The notes under the pieces were generated by a model that had not been told where the DNA came from, did no database searches, and saw nothing but the letters and a program-made list of their open reading frames with translations. Shown here piece by piece: positions 1-7,064 of a stretch of 8,924 bases of DNA. The first letter of the stretch is position 1, and each line of letters opens with the position of its first letter. The stretch spans positions 1-8,924 of the forward strand of contig JBGTDM010000215.1 in assembly GCA_041748315.1 (NCBI GenBank), read 5' to 3'. The position numbers and the translations under genes were made by a program. The stretch is from CALMEE01 sp041748315. Its GTDB lineage: Bacteria > Planctomycetota > Planctomycetia > Pirellulales > Pirellulaceae.

Positions 1-78
1 ACACCTCCCAAACAAAACTGGAATATGGCACAATAGCAGGGCTGTGACGTCGATTGGTTGTTGCGTTACATATTCCGC

Positions 79-97
79 ACGTGGTTTCAATCCACGT
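79..97. promoter_or_regulatory. Perfect inverted repeat upstream of the aldolase gene
   Basis: ACGTGG (79-84) and CCACGT (92-97) are exact reverse complements separated by the 7 bases TTTCAAT. A TATACT hexamer lies just downstream at 102-107 and resembles a sigma-70 -10 box, which would put the -35 region inside the repeat. The repeat could be an operator for the aldolase gene or a small hairpin in its leader. A -10 box at 102-107 would place the RNA start almost on the Shine-Dalgarno sequence at 114-119, so that promoter reading is weak. The repeat itself is certain; its function is inference. Confidence 0.4.
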
Positions 98-113
98 TTT
101 CTATACTCTGCAC

Positions 114-120
114 AAGGAGA
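114..120 (+). promoter_or_regulatory. Ribosome binding site of the aldolase gene
   Basis: AAGGAGA lies 6 bases before the ATG at 127, a near-ideal Shine-Dalgarno match and spacing. It decides the start: the in-frame upstream TTG at 58 would add 23 residues that do not resemble any aldolase N-terminus. Confidence 0.8.
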
Positions 121-126
121 TTGACG

Positions 127-1161
127 ATGCCACTAGTGCCACTTCGAGTCGTATTGGACCATGCTGCCGAGAACAACTATGGTGTTGCCGCGTTCAATGT
201 TAACAACATGGAACAGATTCAGGCGATCATGGAAGCTGCCGAAGAAATGAATGCGCCGGTCATCGTTCAGGCATCGCGCGGAGCTAGAAAGTATTCGCAG
301 GATGCCTATTTGAAACATCTAATGTTGGCAGCCGCTGAACTCTACCCTCAGATACCGGTTGTCATGCATCAGGACCACGGCAATAGTGTCGAGACCTGCA
401 TGAGTGCGATTGAAAATGGGTTTACGTCCGTGATGATGGACGGTTCGCTTATGGAGGATGGAAAGACGCCGGCGGATTTTGAGTACAACGTTAACGTAAC
501 TCGTCAGGTTGTGCAGCTGGCTCACCCTAAAGGAGTCTCCGTCGAGGGAGAATTGGGCTGCTTAGGCTCGCTTGAATCAGGAGAGGGTGAAAAGGAAGAC
601 GGTCACGGCGCGGAAGGTAAATTGAGTCATGACCAATTGCTAACCGATCCGGACGAAGCCGAGCGGTTTGTGGCCGAAACCAAGGTGGATGCACTTGCCG
701 TCGCCATCGGTACCAGTCACGGGGCATATAAATTTACTCGACAACCAGACGGTGAGGTGTTAGCGATGGATCGCATCGAGGAAATCCATCGGCGATTGCC
801 GAACACGCACTTGGTCATGCATGGCAGCAGCAGCGTTCCGCAACAACTACAGGATATCATCAATCAATACGGAGGGCAGATCAAGCAGACTTGGGGCGTT
901 CCTGTTGAAGAGATTCAACGAGGCATTCAACATGGAGTTCGCAAGATCAATGTCGATACAGACAATCGCTTGGCTATGACAGGCGCGATTCGCAAAGTCT
1001 TTGCATTGTCACCAGAGAAATTCGATCCGCGCGATTATCTGAAGCCCGCCCGAGATGCAATGCGAGAAGTTTGCAAAGCCCGAATGGAGTCGTTTGGACA
1101 AGCTGGTTGGGGAAACAAGTTGTTCGAGATTTTGGGTAAGAATACAACCGTCATGGTCTGA
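127..1161 (+). CDS. fba: Fructose-bisphosphate aldolase, class II, Calvin-cycle subtype
   Basis: This is a Zn-dependent class II aldolase that reversibly joins dihydroxyacetone phosphate and glyceraldehyde 3-phosphate into fructose 1,6-bisphosphate, in the cytoplasm, in glycolysis/gluconeogenesis. The 344-residue length fits the subtype often called Calvin-cycle type. The N-terminus MPLVPLRVVLDHAAENNYG is characteristic. HQDHG at 81-85 carries the catalytic Asp83 and Zn ligand His84. GELG at 141-144, GTSHGAYK at 195-202 (His198, Zn ligand) and MHGSSS at 231-236 (His232, Zn ligand and phosphate loop) follow. NVDTD at 275-279 binds substrate phosphate. All key residues are present and the frame is intact. 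The subtype name does not imply a Calvin cycle here, since many non-autotrophs use this form. The HD-hydrolase gene follows after 103 bases on the same strand with no clear terminator between, so co-transcription is possible. Confidence 0.96.
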   Translation: MPLVPLRVVLDHAAENNYGVAAFNVNNMEQIQAIMEAAEEMNAPVIVQASRGARKYSQDAYLKHLMLAAAELYPQIPVVMHQDHGNSVETCMSAIENGFTSVMMDGSLMEDGKTPADFEYNVNVTRQVVQLAHPKGVSVEGELGCLGSLESGEGEKEDGHGAEGKLSHDQLLTDPDEAERFVAETKVDALAVAIGTSHGAYKFTRQPDGEVLAMDRIEEIHRRLPNTHLVMHGSSSVPQQLQDIINQYGGQIKQTWGVPVEEIQRGIQHGVRKINVDTDNRLAMTGAIRKVFALSPEKFDPRDYLKPARDAMREVCKARMESFGQAGWGNKLFEILGKNTTVMV

Positions 1162-1264
1162 GTTGTTGGCAAGATGGGTCAACGAACTGATGCCTTGGTC
1201 GCAATGGACTCCTCAAAATGATTCTTAGCGGGCGTCGACTAGGTTGAACTCTACGGTATTACAA

Positions 1265-2365
1265 ATGTTGCACTACGACGAACGCGAGCAAATGCTGCTT
1301 GCTCCATACGCAATGTTTAGCCGAAATTCGGCTGGGCGAGAGTTTGAAGAGGAGGACCATCCCTATCGCGGGCCCTACCAACGGGATCGAGACCGCATTC
1401 TGCACAGTTCGGCATTTCGGCGACTGAGCGGAAAGATGCAGGTCTTCACCGGACACATGGGTGATTACCATCGGACGCGGTTGACTCATACCTTTGAGGT
1501 GGCCACGATCGCACGCACGTTGGCGCGCAACCTCCGACTCAATGAGGATTTGGTGGAGGCTTTGGCGTTAATGCATGATATTGGGCATCCCCCCTACGGT
1601 CACGCTGGCGAAGATGTGCTAAACGAAATCGCGGCTGATGAAGGGGGGTTTTCACATAATCAATTCGCACTGACGCTCGTCAAAGAAATTGAGATTCGCT
1701 ATACGGAACGTCCGGGGCTGAACTTAACCCGTGAAGTGTTGGATGGTCAAGTTGCTCGAATCGACAAGGACTCGTCAAAACCGCGCCCGTTGTTAGAAGT
1801 CCAACTGGTCGATGCTGCCGATAGTACAACGTACGATGCTCATGATACCGATGATGCACTTAAACTGGGACTGGTCTCTTTAGAAGAAATGCAACAAACA
1901 CAATTGGTCGGTGAGATTGTTCAATCGATTCATCGGAGCGATTCCGAGCTCAGCAAAAACCAACTTCGTAAAGCGGTTGTCTACCAACTGATTGACCGGC
2001 AAGTCAGCGACTTATTGGCGCAATCCGCTCAGCAACTGCAAACCTTACAGTTCCAATCGGCTGCCGAAGCGATGGCCAGCAGGTTTTTGATCGAGCCCGG
2101 ATCGGAACTAGCTGTACAGAAGTCTGAATTGGAACTATTTCTTCATCAACGGGTCTATCGTCATCCCGAAATCATGGTGATCCGACAGCAGGCCCAAAAT
2201 CGACTCCGTAAGCTTGCTGAATTACTGATCACGAATCCTCGTTTAATGCCTGTACGATTTCAAGACCGTGTTGAGCAGGTTGGAAAACGACGAGCCGTAG
2301 TCGAGTTTATTGCGGGGATGACTGATCATTATTGCGACAATTTTTTTGCCTTGCATTTCGCTTGA
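1265..2365 (+). CDS. dgt: dGTPase-like HD-domain deoxynucleotide triphosphohydrolase
   Basis: By family this enzyme hydrolyses dGTP (and often other dNTPs) to the deoxynucleoside and triphosphate, affecting the cytoplasmic dNTP pool. The 366-residue protein has the N-terminal motif QRDRDRILHSSAFRRL at 39-54, typical of dGTPase-like proteins. The metal-binding HD set is complete: His75 in THT, His104-Asp105 in MHDIGH, and Asp183 in VDAADS. The additional histidines His108 and His113 sit in the same loop. DAHDTDD at 191-197 is also a family signature, and the C-terminal half is helical as usual. The start is uncertain. No good Shine-Dalgarno precedes the ATG at 1265. A TTG at 1244 would add 7 residues, and an in-frame TAG at 1226-1228 limits further extension. 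I prefer ATG 1265 because MLHYDEREQMLLAPYA fits the family start. Substrate preference cannot be read from sequence; paralogues of this group differ in dNTP specificity and allosteric control. Confidence 0.92.
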   Translation: MLHYDEREQMLLAPYAMFSRNSAGREFEEEDHPYRGPYQRDRDRILHSSAFRRLSGKMQVFTGHMGDYHRTRLTHTFEVATIARTLARNLRLNEDLVEALALMHDIGHPPYGHAGEDVLNEIAADEGGFSHNQFALTLVKEIEIRYTERPGLNLTREVLDGQVARIDKDSSKPRPLLEVQLVDAADSTTYDAHDTDDALKLGLVSLEEMQQTQLVGEIVQSIHRSDSELSKNQLRKAVVYQLIDRQVSDLLAQSAQQLQTLQFQSAAEAMASRFLIEPGSELAVQKSELELFLHQRVYRHPEIMVIRQQAQNRLRKLAELLITNPRLMPVRFQDRVEQVGKRRAVVEFIAGMTDHYCDNFFALHFA

Positions 2366-2424
2366 AATCTCCAGACTGATCGATTCGGAATCGCAGGTAA
2401 TTTTGCAATGCCTGGTGCGGGCTA

Positions 2425-2444
2425 CTCGATTGTCGAGCGTTTTT
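2425..2444 (+). terminator. Possible intrinsic terminator after the dGTPase-like gene
   Basis: CTCGA (2425-2429) pairs perfectly with TCGAG (2433-2437) around a TTG loop. After two bases comes a run of five T (2440-2444). It lies about 60 bases past the stop codon. The 5-bp stem is short for a strong terminator, so the call is tentative. Confidence 0.4.
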
Positions 2445-2614
2445 ATGAGTTTAGGGAAGTTGAAAAATCCCGTTTTAAACATTGAACGATACGTTCCCGA
2501 GAAACGACTTCAATTCCGGTTAAAACGACCTACTTCAGGTACTAGCCCTCCGGGTTTACAATACGTACAATAGGCCGGGACTTACAAGCAGCATCAGCGA
2601 GTCTAATCTTCTGG

Positions 2615-2651
2615 CTTTTAAACGTTTAGGAAGCGGTCCCTTTTAAACGGG
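2615..2651. repeat. Direct repeat of CTTTTAAACG with nested palindromes
   Basis: The 10-mer CTTTTAAACG occurs at 2615-2624 and 2640-2649, 25 bases apart, and a one-base variant (GTTTTAAACA) lies at 2472-2481. The first copy overlaps the perfect 10-base palindrome TAAACGTTTA (2619-2628). The second sits in the near-palindrome CCCTTTTAAACGGG (2638-2651). This could be a pair of binding sites on one DNA face region, or chance in AT-rich spacer DNA. No function is claimed. Confidence 0.35.
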
Positions 2652-2826
2652 TTTCAATGTTGTAATCTTGTGGCTCACGACCTTGCCGACGCTTGGCGAT
2701 TTGACAGCTGGATTTCAGGAATTTGGCCGGAAAACGCTGAGCAGTTTAGGGGATGCTGAAAAGTCAAAAATTGCTCCCAAGTGTCGATGATTGGAAACTC
2801 TGTCGCCGGAGTGTCGTCGGTACACG

Positions 2827-2857
2827 TTGACATGCTCTGGAGAGCGGCAGTTATGCG
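2827..2857 (+). promoter_or_regulatory. Weak sigma-70-like promoter candidate for the PIN-TRAM gene
   Basis: A perfect TTGACA (2827-2832) is followed after 19 bases by TATGCG (2852-2857), which matches only the first half of TATAAT. The spacing is longer than ideal. It is the best -35 match close to the gene and would give a leader of about 50 bases containing the 2887-2912 hairpin. Planctomycete promoters are often poorly matched to the E. coli consensus, so this is speculative. Confidence 0.28.
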
Positions 2858-2886
2858 ATGATGTGATTTTTGTTTGCCCTAAATCG

Positions 2887-2912
2887 AAACCTAACCCTAA
2901 TAGGGTAGGTTT
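2887..2912 (+). promoter_or_regulatory. Hairpin over the ribosome binding site of the PIN-TRAM gene
   Basis: AAACCTAACCCT (2887-2898) pairs with AGGGTAGGTTT (2902-2912), giving 11 base pairs with a single bulged A and a 3-base AAT loop. The ATG follows at 2916. The only purine-rich Shine-Dalgarno-like bases (AGGGTAGG, 2902-2909) are inside the 3' arm. If the ATG at 2916 is the true start, the folded leader would hide the ribosome binding site. Alternatively it is a DNA operator, or the real start is the ATG at 2970. The pairing is directly visible; the role is inferred. Confidence 0.5.
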
Positions 2913-2915
2913 ATT

Positions 2916-4013
2916 ATGACGCACAACAAGTGCCCATTAACTCGCGTTTGTTTTGGATCGAATTTAACCATGGCCATTTGGATTTTGCGGCTAATCTTCG
3001 TTTTTCTCGCATTTTCGATTGCCGTATCGATTATGTTCACCTTCCCGCAATTTGTAGGTTGGTGGTTCGTACCTGTAGTTTCACTGATTGCGATCGCAAT
3101 CGTGACGATTGATGCATTGTTGCCGAACAAGCCAATCGATCTGATTTCCAGCGTTTATTTTGGCATGATTGTTGGACTGTTTTTGACCTACGTAATCAGT
3201 ATCGCCCTCGGGCCGGTCTTTGAGCCGACGTCCGCCGATCCGGAATGGACCGTGACTTTAGCGACGATGAAATCGTTGGTGATGCTGCCGATCGGGTTGA
3301 TTAGTTGTTACCTTTGTATAAGTCTGTTGTGGCAAACCAAGGATGATTTCCGCTTAATTATTCCCTACGTTGAATTTTCCAAGGAAACCAAGGGAATCAA
3401 ACCTTATCTGCTGGATACCAGCGTGATTATCGATGGTCGAATTGCCGATATCATCGAAACAGGGGTCATTGACAACCGGTTGATAATGCCACGCTTCGTG
3501 CTGAATGAATTACAGAATATTGCCGACAGCAGTGACAAAATGCGCCGTTCGCGTGGCCGACGAGGGCTCGATGTTTTGAATCGTCTACGCACCAGTTCGA
3601 AGGTAGATTTCTTGATTTATGAACGAGAACTGCCCGAAATGGTGGGGGAGCCGGTCGATCAAAAACTCTTGATTCTGGCACGGCACCTCGGCGGAAAAGT
3701 TGTCACCGGCGACTATAACTTGAACAAAGTTGCAAGATTGCAGAACGTGCCCGTGATCAATCTGAATGAAGTCGCGAACTCGCTGAAGCCGGTCTTCCTG
3801 CCGGGAGATAAAATCGTCATCAAGGTCGTGAAACAAGGCGAAGACCCGGCTCAAGGCATTGGTTACCTCGACGATGGCACGATGGTAGTGGTTGAAGATG
3901 GCCGAGAATTCATTGGCGAACAGATTCAAATCGTCGTCACCAGCATGTTGCAAACCAATGCGGGTCGCATGGTATTTGGTCGACATGATGCGTCTAGAAT
4001 CAAATCTGCGTAA
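2916..4013 (+). CDS. Membrane-anchored PIN-TRAM domain protein (YacL type)
   Basis: This is a probable membrane-bound ribonuclease or RNA-binding protein of 365 residues. Four hydrophobic segments lie at about 19-41, 47-68, 79-99 and 117-139. A PIN nuclease domain follows at about 163-285, with the acidic residues expected for metal binding: Asp167 in LLDTS, Asp173 in IIDGR, Glu198 in LNELQ, Asp248 in PVDQK and Asp266 in VTGDYNLN. A TRAM domain at about 288-356 (LPGDKIVIKV through GRMVFGR) should bind RNA. This order matches the YacL family of Firmicutes and related planctomycete proteins. The cellular substrate is not known from sequence. The start is open: the ATG at 2916 has its weak Shine-Dalgarno in a hairpin, while the ATG at 2970 would begin at MAIWILRLIF, right at the first membrane segment. 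The gene ends 15 bases from the convergent heme-protein gene. Confidence 0.9.
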   Translation: MTHNKCPLTRVCFGSNLTMAIWILRLIFVFLAFSIAVSIMFTFPQFVGWWFVPVVSLIAIAIVTIDALLPNKPIDLISSVYFGMIVGLFLTYVISIALGPVFEPTSADPEWTVTLATMKSLVMLPIGLISCYLCISLLWQTKDDFRLIIPYVEFSKETKGIKPYLLDTSVIIDGRIADIIETGVIDNRLIMPRFVLNELQNIADSSDKMRRSRGRRGLDVLNRLRTSSKVDFLIYERELPEMVGEPVDQKLLILARHLGGKVVTGDYNLNKVARLQNVPVINLNEVANSLKPVFLPGDKIVIKVVKQGEDPAQGIGYLDDGTMVVVEDGREFIGEQIQIVVTSMLQTNAGRMVFGRHDASRIKSA

Positions 4014-4028
4014 ACATTCCGGGCTCTC

Positions 4029-6560
4029 TTATTCGCCAATCAAACTTGCGGATTTTAAATAGCCGATCAAGTCGCAAATTTCCTCAATCGTCAGATTGTC
4101 CAAAAGCCCCGAGGGCATCATCGATGTTTCTGAAGGCTTCATTTCCTCGATTTCATTGACGTTAATCCCGGTCATGTGAGCTGGATTAATCATATCGGTT
4201 TGCACGAGATACTGGTTGTGATTCAAATTGACAACTCGGCCCACAATCACTTGTCCATTGTTCAACAAAAACTTCGTCGCAACATACTGATCCGATACTT
4301 CGCGATTCGGATCGATAAGTGTAACGACCAAGTCGTGCAAACTATATCGATTGCCCACCGGCGTCAGGTCCGGCCCGACGATTCCACCCGTACCTGCAAG
4401 TCGATGACAGGCAAAACACTGAGCAAGTGAAAACATTTGTCGTCCATTCTCCAAATCGGCTTCGTCCAACCGATCTTGTATTGCGATGACGACTTCTTCG
4501 ACTTCCCAATTCTTTACAAACGGACGCGATTTCAGTTGTCGATACGGATCCTCGATTTCCGGGGGCGCTGCAACAAGTTTGCCTAACTGAACTTTCGTTG
4601 ACTCATCCAGGTGTTCGATTGCTTGCTGGCGAATATTGTTCAAAAATCCGCGTAGTGAATTTCCGCCTCGAACGGACGCAGCATCAAAAAACCACCTAAA
4701 ATAGGTCTGCCGATACGTGTCACTCCATCCCTGTTTTACATGGGATAAACACAACGCGTAGTGAATGGCTTCCTCTTGGGATGATGCCGCTGTCAACAAC
4801 TCTAGAGTCTTAAAAACAAAACCATTAGCGTCGGTCACCGACAATAACCTGGCCAGCTCTTGGTTGACCAAAAGTTGTGACGTCGGATATAAACTGGAAA
4901 ACCGCTCATTCACGGCCGCCTTGACGAGGGTCCCCTCTGAATCCAGCCGGATCAGCAACAACCCGTAAGCACGCATAAGTTGCAGTTGCTGCAACTCATT
5001 CAGCGTCTCCCAATGGAGGGCCGCTAAAGCATTCAAACTGCCTTCGATATGTATGTCGGAACCGACGCGCGAAATCGCAGTTATCACTTCAATCAATGCA
5101 GTCGCATCGGCTTGTTGCAGGCCCTGATCGAGCCAATTCTCAATCGGTTGATGCTCTAATGCGGTTCTCGCCGCAAACCTCAAATGCCGATCCTCAGTTT
5201 GCCCGATTGCCTTCCAAATGATGGAATAGTCGACATTCTCGTCGGCCTGATGCCAAGCTTCAAGTGTATGACGCTGTTCAGCTTCAGGAACTTGACGTGA
5301 AGTGACCTCTTGCCCATCGAGCGGCCCATCATACCGCACGCGAAATAATCCTGACTGAACACGCCGCCCGCCAGTTACAAAGTACAAGCAGCCGTCATGT
5401 GGGTTTACAACAATATCGGCAACCGGTAGCGCCGGTGCAGCACAGAATCGTTCGAATGTGGCGGCATACGAACTCCCCTTTGGCTCCAAATGCACTGCAT
5501 AAATCACCCCATAGCTCCAGTCACAAGCAAATAGAGCTTGCTGATATTTTGCGGGGTATTGCGTCCCATAGCCGAAAACAATTCCAGTGGGTGAACCGAG
5601 ACCGATGTCGACAACGGCGGGAAGGTTGTCCTGATAAAATTCAGGCCACTTGCCAGTTCCGCTTCGCCAACCGAACTCACTTCCGCTGGTCACGTGACAA
5701 ATCCGCGTAGGACGGTACCAGGGCGCACCAATATCCCATTCCATATCGGCATCGTACGTGAACAACTCACCCAGAGCGTTGAAAGCAATATCAAATTGAT
5801 TGCGAAATCCAATGCTAACCAATTCGAAAGACTTCCCGTCGGGATCCGTCTTACAGACCCAGCCACCAGGTGCCATGATCCCCACAGCATGGCCGCCGGC
5901 ATCCCAAAGTCGGGGCATCACTTGATCTTCCTTCCATACCTGAGGCACAAGGCTCGTTTCTGGATTGGGAATTTTAGTGTGATTACCTCCGCAAATGTAT
6001 AACGATTTTTGGTCAGGTCCCAAGATCACCGCATGAGGTCCATGCTCGCCCCCTCCTTCAAACTCTCGCAACAGCGTCACCTGGTCGAACTGGTCGTCGC
6101 CATTTTTGTCGCGAACCCGATACAGACCCGCCGGCATTCCATGGGCTGCATGAGCGACCACATACAAACTGTCAAATGCGTAAAGCAATCCATGTGCATA
6201 GCCAATATTCAATTCAATGGGTTCGACCAACGGTTGGGTTAATGCCGTATCGACCGACGGTAACGAGACTCGATAGAGTTTTCCATACTGATCCGAAGCA
6301 ATGAGTCGCCCCTTTGGATCCACAGCAAGCGAAACCCACGATCCCTGGTCCTCGGCGACCTGATGAACACGCTCGGCATGAAATCCCTCCGCCAACTTGA
6401 CTCCCGGAATATCAGTTTCTCCCCACTCGGCTTCCGTTGCCGTGGCTTGATTGGATTCTTGACGTGCCGAACATGAACCTTGATATCCCAACATGAACCA
6501 GGCACAACTCAAACACCCAACGACAACCCTAAACTTTAAATCAATACAAATCACCAACAT
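4029..6560 (-). CDS. Secreted sorbosone-dehydrogenase-like beta-propeller with C-terminal PVC-type cytochrome c domain
   Basis: This 843-residue protein is probably an exported oxidoreductase, as judged from family knowledge; the substrate is unknown. Residues 1-32 look like a signal peptide: Lys9 and Arg11, a hydrophobic stretch at 12-26, then GSCSA. Cys30 could be lipidated but the lipobox is poor; cleavage after Ala32 is the alternative. Residues about 50-410 form the propeller found in PVC membrane-bound dehydrogenases, with GEHGPHA (171-177), GGNHTK (191-196), YDADMEWDIGAPWYRPTR (269-286) and GWRSGTGKWP. About 420-690 is a helical, HEAT-like region. The last 140 residues are the Pirellula/Verrucomicrobium heme domain: CFACH at 715-719 covalently binds heme c with His719, GPDLTPVG follows, and the Met of SMMP (813-816) is the likely distal ligand. 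The start at 6560 is set by GAGGAA 6 bases upstream. An in-frame ATG at 6626 would add 22 residues ahead of the signal peptide. Such proteins occur in many paralogous copies in planctomycetes. Confidence 0.9.
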   Translation of the reverse strand: MLVICIDLKFRVVVGCLSCAWFMLGYQGSCSARQESNQATATEAEWGETDIPGVKLAEGFHAERVHQVAEDQGSWVSLAVDPKGRLIASDQYGKLYRVSLPSVDTALTQPLVEPIELNIGYAHGLLYAFDSLYVVAHAAHGMPAGLYRVRDKNGDDQFDQVTLLREFEGGGEHGPHAVILGPDQKSLYICGGNHTKIPNPETSLVPQVWKEDQVMPRLWDAGGHAVGIMAPGGWVCKTDPDGKSFELVSIGFRNQFDIAFNALGELFTYDADMEWDIGAPWYRPTRICHVTSGSEFGWRSGTGKWPEFYQDNLPAVVDIGLGSPTGIVFGYGTQYPAKYQQALFACDWSYGVIYAVHLEPKGSSYAATFERFCAAPALPVADIVVNPHDGCLYFVTGGRRVQSGLFRVRYDGPLDGQEVTSRQVPEAEQRHTLEAWHQADENVDYSIIWKAIGQTEDRHLRFAARTALEHQPIENWLDQGLQQADATALIEVITAISRVGSDIHIEGSLNALAALHWETLNELQQLQLMRAYGLLLIRLDSEGTLVKAAVNERFSSLYPTSQLLVNQELARLLSVTDANGFVFKTLELLTAASSQEEAIHYALCLSHVKQGWSDTYRQTYFRWFFDAASVRGGNSLRGFLNNIRQQAIEHLDESTKVQLGKLVAAPPEIEDPYRQLKSRPFVKNWEVEEVVIAIQDRLDEADLENGRQMFSLAQCFACHRLAGTGGIVGPDLTPVGNRYSLHDLVVTLIDPNREVSDQYVATKFLLNNGQVIVGRVVNLNHNQYLVQTDMINPAHMTGINVNEIEEMKPSETSMMPSGLLDNLTIEEICDLIGYLKSASLIGE

Positions 6561-6566
6561 GCAATA

Positions 6567-6572
6567 TTCCTC
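6567..6572 (-). promoter_or_regulatory. Ribosome binding site of the heme/propeller gene
   Basis: Read on the minus strand, GAGGAA lies 6 bases before the ATG whose first base is 6560. It supports that start over the upstream ATG at 6626, because the chosen start puts the positively charged and hydrophobic signal-peptide regions at the very N-terminus. Confidence 0.7.
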
Positions 6573-6726
6573 GCGGATCAACACGATTTCAAAATACGTG
6601 CCATGCTTGAATCGCTTGGCAAACATTCGGCGCTCGCCGGACCGTGGAGAGTTATCGTTCCGGCAGGCCTTCGGTCAAACACCTATCGTAATCAATCCTA
6701 ACGACAAGTCTACTCCCTGAACATGT

Positions 6727-6756
6727 TTCAAAAATGTTTAGCGAATTCGGCATAAT
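6727..6756 (+). promoter_or_regulatory. Sigma-70-like promoter candidate upstream of the tandem EEP gene
   Basis: TTCAAA (four of six to TTGACA) and CATAAT (five of six to TATAAT) are separated by 18 bases. If used, it would leave a leader of about 300 bases before the EEP coding region, which is long. It is the best plus-strand match I noticed in the divergent region. Confidence 0.3.
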
Positions 6757-6985
6757 GTTACGGCATGGCTTGGCGGCTCGTCCGGAAATCTTCGCTTTGA
6801 GATTTGGTGCTGCCACAAGTTACGGTTTTCGTTGCTTTATTGACTTGCGCCTACCGATGACGCAAGCAAGACGCGGAGGCTATGTCTCGCCGTTTGCCGG
6901 AGTTGAACATGCACGCTGGGCTGAAACCCCTCATCAATCTTCCCCGCTCGCATACTTGAAGCAAGTCCGTGTTCCGTCTACCTTC

Positions 6986-6998
6986 AGGAGGTCACCTC
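6986..6998 (+). promoter_or_regulatory. Perfect Shine-Dalgarno without a normal start codon after it
   Basis: AGGAGGT at 6986-6992 is a full anti-16S match, but no ATG, GTG or TTG follows within range. The codon at 7002-7004, 9 bases after the T, is ATC and is in frame with the EEP gene. The same bases form GAGGT-C-ACCTC (6988-6998), a 5-bp inverted repeat with a one-base centre, so this may be a protein-binding site rather than a ribosome binding site. Confidence 0.4.
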
Positions 6999-7064
6999 AA
7001 CATCGTTTTAGCGCGGCAAATCGAAGCAACCCGCAGACTAAGAATCTTTAAGGTCCATTTAGCC

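Larger units (their letters stand above)
2366..2915. other. 550-base intergenic region without a credible gene
   Basis: The short open frames here lack ribosome binding sites and any recognisable protein. The region holds a weak terminator candidate (2425-2444) and a small direct repeat, TACAATA at 2557-2563 and 2566-2572. AT-rich TTTTAAAC motifs occur at 2473-2480, 2616-2623 and 2641-2648. A possible promoter (2827-2857) and a strong hairpin (2887-2912) lie next to the PIN-TRAM gene. I see no tRNA and no known riboswitch. A small RNA cannot be excluded. Confidence 0.6.
6561..7064. other. 504-base divergent intergenic region
   Basis: The region separates two divergent genes for probably exported proteins, so it should hold promoters for both. 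A plus-strand candidate is TTCAAA (6727-6732), 18 bases, CATAAT (6751-6756). A perfect but apparently orphan Shine-Dalgarno AGGAGGT lies at 6986-6992. An open frame of 105 codons at 6734-7051 has no ribosome binding site and no recognisable protein features, so I do not call it a gene. No tRNA, known riboswitch or mobile element was recognised. Confidence 0.55.

Noticed and set aside
84..96. GTTTCAATCCACG matches the end of many type I-C CRISPR repeats read on the opposite strand.
   Set aside because: Only these 13 bases match, the following bases do not continue a repeat, and there is no second copy or spacer. It is part of the local inverted repeat.
58..126. N-terminal extension of the aldolase from a TTG at 58.
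   Set aside because: The added residues do not look like an aldolase, and a strong ribosome binding site marks the ATG at 127.
1244..1264. TTG start for the dGTPase-like gene.
   Set aside because: AGG directly abuts the TTG with no usable spacing, and the family-like N-terminus begins at the ATG at 1265. It is not fully excluded.
2346..2573. Open frame of 75 codons overlapping the end of the dGTPase-like gene.
   Set aside because: It starts inside another gene in a different frame, has no ribosome binding site and no protein-like pattern.
2891..2900. CCTAACCCTAA-like string resembling a telomere-type repeat.
   Set aside because: There is a single unit only, and it is explained as one arm of the hairpin before the PIN-TRAM gene.
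3585..3986. Minus-strand open frame of 133 codons.
   Set aside because: It lies wholly opposite the PIN and TRAM coding region, whose domain motifs prove the plus strand is the coding one.
6560..6626. Longer start for the heme/propeller gene at 6626.
   Set aside because: It would place 22 charged residues ahead of the signal peptide, while the start at 6560 has a well-spaced GAGGAA.
6734..7051. Open frame of 105 codons in the divergent region.
   Set aside because: It has no Shine-Dalgarno, overlaps the promoter candidate and shows no recognisable motif or secretion signal. Its residue mix looks like translated spacer.
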